Assembly (NCBI GenBank): GCA_028696435.1
Contig: JAQVHC010000017.1
Span: 1 to 17,730 of the forward strand
Source of the DNA: Actinomycetota bacterium
Lineage (GTDB): Bacteria; Actinomycetota; Humimicrobiia; Humimicrobiales; Humimicrobiaceae
Reading direction: 5' to 3'
Length of the DNA: 17,730 bases
Shown: one piece after another, positions 13,706 through 17,730 of the stretch
Layout of the letters: each line of letters starts with the position of its first letter
Position numbering within the stretch: the first letter of the stretch is position 1
Notes under the pieces: model-generated
Seen by the model: the letters and a program-made list of their open reading frames with translations, nothing else
What the model was told of the DNA's origin: nothing
Database searches by the model: none
Position numbers and translations under genes: made by a program

Positions 13706-14647
13706 TTACATTAAATCCTTAATAGCTTCTTTAATCAGACTTACTGCTTTTGGGTGCCTCATAACAAGAATATTCGCACCGGCGAGTAGCATACTCATAC
13801 ATGAAATGGTCTCCCAGTTTATTGCCCTTTCCTCATGACTACCCCACTCAGGATATGCCTCTTCGCTCTCCCTTACTTCTTTTATTTTCCAGACTTCCGG
13901 GGCAATATTTGTAATAATTGGCATCTGTGTCATTTTATCATCCTGCATAAGAGCAGCAATCTTTAACCTCTCCATCGCAGAATAGCAGTATTCTATTCCA
14001 TAACCAACACTGGAAGTTGAGGGATCCATTACTATTCTATCAGCAGGTAGCCCCAGCTGCGTAAGCAGTATATTTATCTGCTTTGCAATATTGACATCAA
14101 GCGGATTTAACGCAATCACATTGTTATTATAACCTATAGCTGCTGCTGCTATCGTTTTATAGTTATCTTCTTCAACCCAGCCCATAAGGATATTAGTTCC
14201 GGCATTTTTTTCAGAAACTTTTTTCATCACATCGGCAATTTTTTCCATCGGACCTGTTCCGTATACAATAAGAGGTCTGGTTATAGATTCCCTGACTTTT
14301 ACAGTAATATCTGCCGCTTCTTCCGGGCTTATATCGTCGCCTTCAGGGTTTATCCTCGTTAACTTCAGACATATAACGTCAGCGCCATATTCATCAATAC
14401 TTTTTTTCGCCCACCTTACAGGATCATCAAAAACATCATTATAATATTTCCCTATAATTTCAGGCCAATCATCAGGCTTTTTGTCATAAACCTCAATTGC
14501 AATTACAGGTTTATTTGGCAATTCACCCTCAAAACCATAAAAGGGGAGAGCATGCTCCCCCCCTATTAAAATTTCTGTATTATCTTTTCCAAGTTTTACT
14601 ACATTAATACTTCCGGTATATGTATTTTTTGGAACCTGAAAATCCAA
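13706..14647 (-). CDS. acsD: corrinoid/iron-sulfur protein small (delta) subunit
   Basis: AcsD is the TIM-barrel partner of AcsC. Together they hold the cobalamin that shuttles the methyl group. The 313 residues compare with about 323 in Moorella. Family blocks are clear: GGEHALPFYGFEGELPNKPVIA near the N-terminus, ADVICLKL, NPLDVNIAKQINIL, VMDPSTSSVGYGIEYCYSAMERLK, EAYPEWG and the C-terminal ILVMRHPKAV. It has no iron-sulfur cysteine motif, as expected for this subunit. The start is a TTG (14647-14645) supported by a very strong GGGGAGG (14659-14653) five bases upstream, and no ATG lies nearby in frame. It stands between cooC (199 nt upstream) and cooS (183 nt downstream), the latter gap holding a hairpin. 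Confidence 0.96.
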   Translation of the reverse strand: MDFQVPKNTYTGSINVVKLGKDNTEILIGGEHALPFYGFEGELPNKPVIAIEVYDKKPDDWPEIIGKYYNDVFDDPVRWAKKSIDEYGADVICLKLTRINPEGDDISPEEAADITVKVRESITRPLIVYGTGPMEKIADVMKKVSEKNAGTNILMGWVEEDNYKTIAAAAIGYNNNVIALNPLDVNIAKQINILLTQLGLPADRIVMDPSTSSVGYGIEYCYSAMERLKIAALMQDDKMTQMPIITNIAPEVWKIKEVRESEEAYPEWGSHEERAINWETISCMSMLLAGANILVMRHPKAVSLIKEAIKDLM

Positions 14648-14845
14648 AACTTCCTCCCCTCACACAGCTTATAATAATTGCTTTTCCCTGCTTTTTAATA
14701 TTATCACTGTCTTTATTTTTTGCCCGGGGAAATATTTACATAATTATGATATTTTATCATTTTTTAATAGAAAAATGCAGTTTGTTTTGTAACTAAATTC
14801 ACATACTTAAATATTGTCTGCATATTATCTGCAAAAATTTAACAG

Positions 14846-15601
14846 TTAAATTCCAAGTTTTTTTACAAAGCTGCTTACTTTTTTAAAAGCAGGGCTGCTT
14901 GGTGGAATATCAAAAACAGTCTTATTATTTAGATCCATTTCATAGATATTTTTATCTTCATCTATGACATCTAATAAATCGAACTTCTTTTCCTCTATAT
15001 AATTTTTAAGTCTGTCATCAAGCTCACCCCTTGCCCTGTTTATTATAAGAAATATTTTTCCGGCTTTTATATCCATCTCTTCCGAAAGTTCTTTTATTCT
15101 CGATGCAGTAAGAATTCCTTTCGGTGAAGGGTCTGAAATTATGAGCAAAAAGTCGACATCGCTTGTTGTCCGGCGGCTTAAATGTTCCATACCAGCTTCG
15201 TTATCCATTACCACATAGTTATAATTATCCTGCAGGATATCAATATATTTTTTAAAAAGATTATTCGCATAGCAATAGCAGCCCGGTCCCTCTCCTCTGC
15301 CCATTACAAGCAGGTCAAATCCTTTTCCTTCAACTAAAGCTTGATGGATGTTCATCTCCACAAGCTGGTCTTTGTAGATGCCTCCTGTAAGACGTGGTGC
15401 CTGTTTCTTAAAATCTTCGCGTATCATACCAACAGTACCTGTAACTTTAACTCCCAGAATCTCATTAAGATTAGAATTGGGGTCAGCATCCAGGGCAAGG
15501 ACTGCACCTTTGTTCTGTTCTATAATACTCCTTATTATAAGGGCACTTATAGTAGTTTTTCCTGTTCCACCTTTTCCGGCCAGTGCAATTTTTATACCCA
15601 T
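14846..15601 (-). CDS. cooC: CODH nickel-insertion/maturation ATPase, CooC/AcsF type
   Basis: CooC is a MinD-like P-loop ATPase whose dimer binds nickel and matures the C-cluster of CO dehydrogenase. Related AcsF proteins act on acetyl-CoA synthase. The 251 residues show the deviant Walker A GKGGTGKTT (9-17) with its signature lysine, DADPNSNL (38-45) as the switch I region, the nickel-binding C108-x-C110 in GPGCYCYANN, and VVMDNEAGMEHLSRRT as Walker B/switch II. All residues expected for function are present. The ribosome site is weak (an AAAGG about 17 bases upstream), but the ATG at 15601 fits the family start M-x-I-A-x-x-GKGG exactly. It follows the RACo gene by 110 nt of AT-rich DNA. Whether it serves CODH, ACS or both cannot be decided from the sequence. 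Confidence 0.95.
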   Translation of the reverse strand: MGIKIALAGKGGTGKTTISALIIRSIIEQNKGAVLALDADPNSNLNEILGVKVTGTVGMIREDFKKQAPRLTGGIYKDQLVEMNIHQALVEGKGFDLLVMGRGEGPGCYCYANNLFKKYIDILQDNYNYVVMDNEAGMEHLSRRTTSDVDFLLIISDPSPKGILTASRIKELSEEMDIKAGKIFLIINRARGELDDRLKNYIEEKKFDLLDVIDEDKNIYEMDLNNKTVFDIPPSSPAFKKVSSFVKKLGI

Positions 15602-15711
15602 TTTTAAAACCAGAACCTTTTATTTGAATTTTATTTGATTTTTTTCATTTTTTTATTTTTGCCAGAATTTTTGTATCAAATATTTTTATTTCTCTAAAAT
15701 ATTTTTATTTT

Positions 15712-17646
15712 TTATCTTTTACCTGCTAAATATAAGCTCTCTTCAACTGAGGGAAAATCTTTCATGTCAGTATATGGTAAAAATAAACCCGCAACATATC
15801 TGTCCATAAATTTCATATTAACGCTCAATTCAATATAAGTAATATGTCTGGCAATTCTTGAAGTCTGTTTATATTTATCATGTGAAAGCAGGCTAAGATA
15901 AGCTCCTACAACCGATGTATTTCCAAGAAAAAAATATTTCTCGATATCAATATCCGGGAGCATTCCAATAACTATAGCATTCTTGATATTAAGATGTCTG
16001 CCCAGGCCACCGGCTATATATATTTTTTTAAGGTCGTATACACTCAGGTCGACTTCTTCCAGTAGTGTCTTTATCCCCGCGTAAATTGCTGCTTTTGCCC
16101 TTATCAGGTTATCAATATCAACCTCACTGATATATATTTCCTTTCCATTTATACTGTCTTTTTTATCAACAAGAACATAGCGACAGTCGTTATCTTCACA
16201 TTTGAGGTATTTATTGCCTATATCTCTGTTAAACCTGCCTTTTCTATCTATAACTCCTTTAAGGTACATCTCGCCAATCACATCAATCAGTCCAGAACCA
16301 CAAATGCCGGCTGGTTTACCCCCTCCTATCACTTCAACCTGACATCTGTATGTCTGCTGGTCTATTGATACTTTTTCAATAGCACTATCTACTGCTCTTA
16401 TACCACATTTTACTCCTCCACCCTCAAAAGCAGGCCCTGCAGAACAGGAAGCCCCCATCATCCATTCAGAATTACCCACTACAAGTTCACCATTGGTTCC
16501 AAGGTCCAGAAAAAGAGATAATTCTTTTTTATTAAACATACCGGTTGCCAGAATACCCGATGTTATGTCACCCCCGAGGTAACTGGCCACACCCTGGATA
16601 CTATATATATAAGCATTTTTTATATGCTTTATACCGACCTCTCCAGCAGTTGAGCACGGAAATTTATTTGCTACGGTAACATAGGGTTCTTCTCTTATAT
16701 ACCGCGGTGAGACACCATAAAAAAGATGCATCATAGTAGAGTTTCCTGCAATCATTATTGAAACAATGTCGTTTGCATCTACACGGGAATTCAGCAATAA
16801 TTTCCATATCAGGTTATTAATGGAATCCACCACTACTTCTCTTAATTTTTCAAGCCCACCTTTTTTACTGGCATATATTATCCTGTTTATTATATCTTCA
16901 CCAAACTTTATCTGGGGGTTATAATCAGATTCCATATCAATTATTTCTCCATTTCTAAGGTCAACAAGATAAATAATCAGAGATGTTGTTCCTATATCAA
17001 GAGCCAGTCCGTAACATTCATCGCCTGTTTTGCCAGGTTCAATATCAATAAGTGTGCTGCTTTCTCTATCAATTGTAACTGTAACCTCCCAGTTTTTTTC
17101 TCTTAAAACTCCAGGTAGTTTTCTTATTATATGAATAGGAACAGTACAGTTTTTGATACCTAAATTTTCCCTTATGCTTTTTTTTAAACGGAATAAATCA
17201 CTGGTTCCATAGCTCAGTGATGGTTTTTCCACAACAATGAATGCCTTTTTTACCCATGGTTTTATATGAATACGGGACATCTTGCCTCTGCTGATATCAG
17301 CATAATTTTTAGATTTTATTTCTGATAGTCCACTCTCAACTATTTTTGCTTTTACTTTCCTCTGTCGTGGAATTTCCACAATTAAGTTACTTCCTACTTC
17401 AGAGAGGCATGATAGTACATAACCTTTTTCTTTTTTAGCAGATGATATAAGTTTCGTATCTTTTGTTTTAACTTTTCCATCTTTAATCCTGACCAGGCAT
17501 CTTCCACATGTCCCAACACCACCGCAGGATGAATCAATATGGATTCCGCAGTCAAGTATCGCCTGGCGTAAATTATAATGGGGGGATACTTTAATTGACT
17601 TGCCATCCGGGATAAACTTAATCAAATATTTTTTTTGGTTTTTCAT
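15712..17646 (-). CDS. acsV: reductive activator of corrinoid/iron-sulfur protein (RACo), 2Fe-2S ferredoxin-ASKHA fusion
   Basis: RACo uses ATP and an electron to return oxidised Co(II) CoFeSP to active Co(I). The 644 residues begin with a plant-type [2Fe-2S] domain: C41-x5-C47-x2-C50-x29-C80 (SCGGVGTCGRC and YVLSC). A linker/middle domain (about 95-205) follows, then a large ASKHA-type ATPase (DUF4445 family) starting GLALDIGTTSL (213-223). Later phosphate/adenosine motifs include FLDLGTNGELVVGN, CSAGPAFEGGGVKCG, GICGSGLIDVIGE and IYIAGGLGRHLN. This is the first gene of the cluster, directly behind a strong promoter. The ATG has no Shine-Dalgarno, and the predicted transcript leader is only about 10 nt. 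Similar domain order is found in activators of other corrinoid methyltransferase systems, but the acs neighbours assign it to CoFeSP. Confidence 0.95.
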   Translation of the reverse strand: MKNQKKYLIKFIPDGKSIKVSPHYNLRQAILDCGIHIDSSCGGVGTCGRCLVRIKDGKVKTKDTKLISSAKKEKGYVLSCLSEVGSNLIVEIPRQRKVKAKIVESGLSEIKSKNYADISRGKMSRIHIKPWVKKAFIVVEKPSLSYGTSDLFRLKKSIRENLGIKNCTVPIHIIRKLPGVLREKNWEVTVTIDRESSTLIDIEPGKTGDECYGLALDIGTTSLIIYLVDLRNGEIIDMESDYNPQIKFGEDIINRIIYASKKGGLEKLREVVVDSINNLIWKLLLNSRVDANDIVSIMIAGNSTMMHLFYGVSPRYIREEPYVTVANKFPCSTAGEVGIKHIKNAYIYSIQGVASYLGGDITSGILATGMFNKKELSLFLDLGTNGELVVGNSEWMMGASCSAGPAFEGGGVKCGIRAVDSAIEKVSIDQQTYRCQVEVIGGGKPAGICGSGLIDVIGEMYLKGVIDRKGRFNRDIGNKYLKCEDNDCRYVLVDKKDSINGKEIYISEVDIDNLIRAKAAIYAGIKTLLEEVDLSVYDLKKIYIAGGLGRHLNIKNAIVIGMLPDIDIEKYFFLGNTSVVGAYLSLLSHDKYKQTSRIARHITYIELSVNMKFMDRYVAGLFLPYTDMKDFPSVEESLYLAGKR

Positions 17647-17661
17647 TATTAAGTTTGTAAC

Positions 17662-17691
17662 ATTATAAGCTTACATACTAAAAGATATCAA
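17662..17691 (-). promoter_or_regulatory. near-consensus sigma-A promoter of the acs operon
   Basis: On the minus strand TTGATA (17691-17686) and a perfect TATAAT (17667-17662) are separated by 18 bp. This is the best promoter match I found in the window and lies immediately upstream of the first operon gene. Transcription would be expected to start near 17655, leaving a leader of roughly 10 nt before the RACo ATG. Confidence 0.7.
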
Positions 17692-17730
17692 TTCTTTAAC
17701 TTTTAATATAAGCTTTAATGTTTAATCTTA

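Noticed and set aside
14671..14706. Imperfect ATAATATT/AATTATTAT pairing before acsD
   Set aside because: Low-complexity AT pairing with a bulge is expected by chance here.
14746..14770. ATGAT/ATCAT hairpin followed by a T-run between cooC and acsD
   Set aside because: The T-run follows the stem only on the plus strand, whereas both flanking genes are on the minus strand. The stem is 5 bp of pure AT-type sequence.
1..17730. CRISPR arrays, tRNA or rRNA genes, transposases, phage genes
   Set aside because: No regularly spaced repeats, no tRNA-like or rRNA-like sequence and no transposase or phage-type ORF were seen.

Overview
The window is AT-rich bacterial DNA dominated by a Wood-Ljungdahl (reductive acetyl-CoA) gene cluster on the minus strand. 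Read in the direction of transcription (right to left) the order is: corrinoid-protein reductive activator (RACo/AcsV), CODH nickel-maturation ATPase (CooC), CoFeSP small subunit (AcsD), CO dehydrogenase (AcsA/CooS), acetyl-CoA synthase (AcsB), CoFeSP large subunit (AcsC), formate-THF ligase (Fhs) and FolD. The methyl-THF:CoFeSP methyltransferase (AcsE) lies on the same strand about 2.4 kb further on, beyond an inserted BlaI-like repressor and a lipoprotein solute-binding protein. The host is an anaerobe using the bacterial (THF-based, two-protein CoFeSP, long AcsB) form of the pathway. Low GC, a lipobox lipoprotein and a sortase point towards a Clostridia/Halanaerobiia-like lineage or a little-cultivated anaerobic phylum. 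The sequence alone does not settle the taxon, nor whether the cell grows as an acetogen or runs the pathway in reverse.

Layout: 1-83 possible edge of a minus-strand membrane protein; 209-910 class E/D-like sortase (+); 911-1457 convergent gap with two hairpins; 1458-2252 acsE (-); 2589-3470 lipoprotein SBP (-); 3471-4123 very AT-rich divergent regulatory region with a long inverted repeat, a palindrome and a 30-bp direct repeat; 4124-4510 BlaI-type repressor (+); 4643-5569 folD (-); 5812-7509 fhs (-); 7510-7865 leader region with hairpins; 7866-9221 acsC (-); 9225-9299 in-frame 15-bp tandem repeat; 9388-11571 acsB (-); 11564-13522 acsA/cooS (-); 13706-14647 acsD (-); 14846-15601 cooC (-); 15712-17646 acsV/RACo (-), preceded by a near-consensus sigma-A promoter.

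How the genes work together: Fhs activates formate on THF and FolD converts formyl-THF chemistry to methylene-THF. AcsE moves the methyl group from methyl-THF to the cobalt of AcsC/AcsD, and RACo re-reduces that cobalt when it oxidises. CooS makes CO from CO2, with its nickel site matured by CooC, and AcsB joins methyl, CO and CoA. Formate dehydrogenase, a separate cyclohydrolase (FchA) and methylene-THF reductase are absent, so FolD must supply the cyclohydrolase step or it is encoded elsewhere, and MTHFR/FDH must lie outside the window. The genes themselves are well-known families. The less ordinary material is in the control regions: repeats, hairpins, unusual translation starts and the BlaI operator-like dyads.
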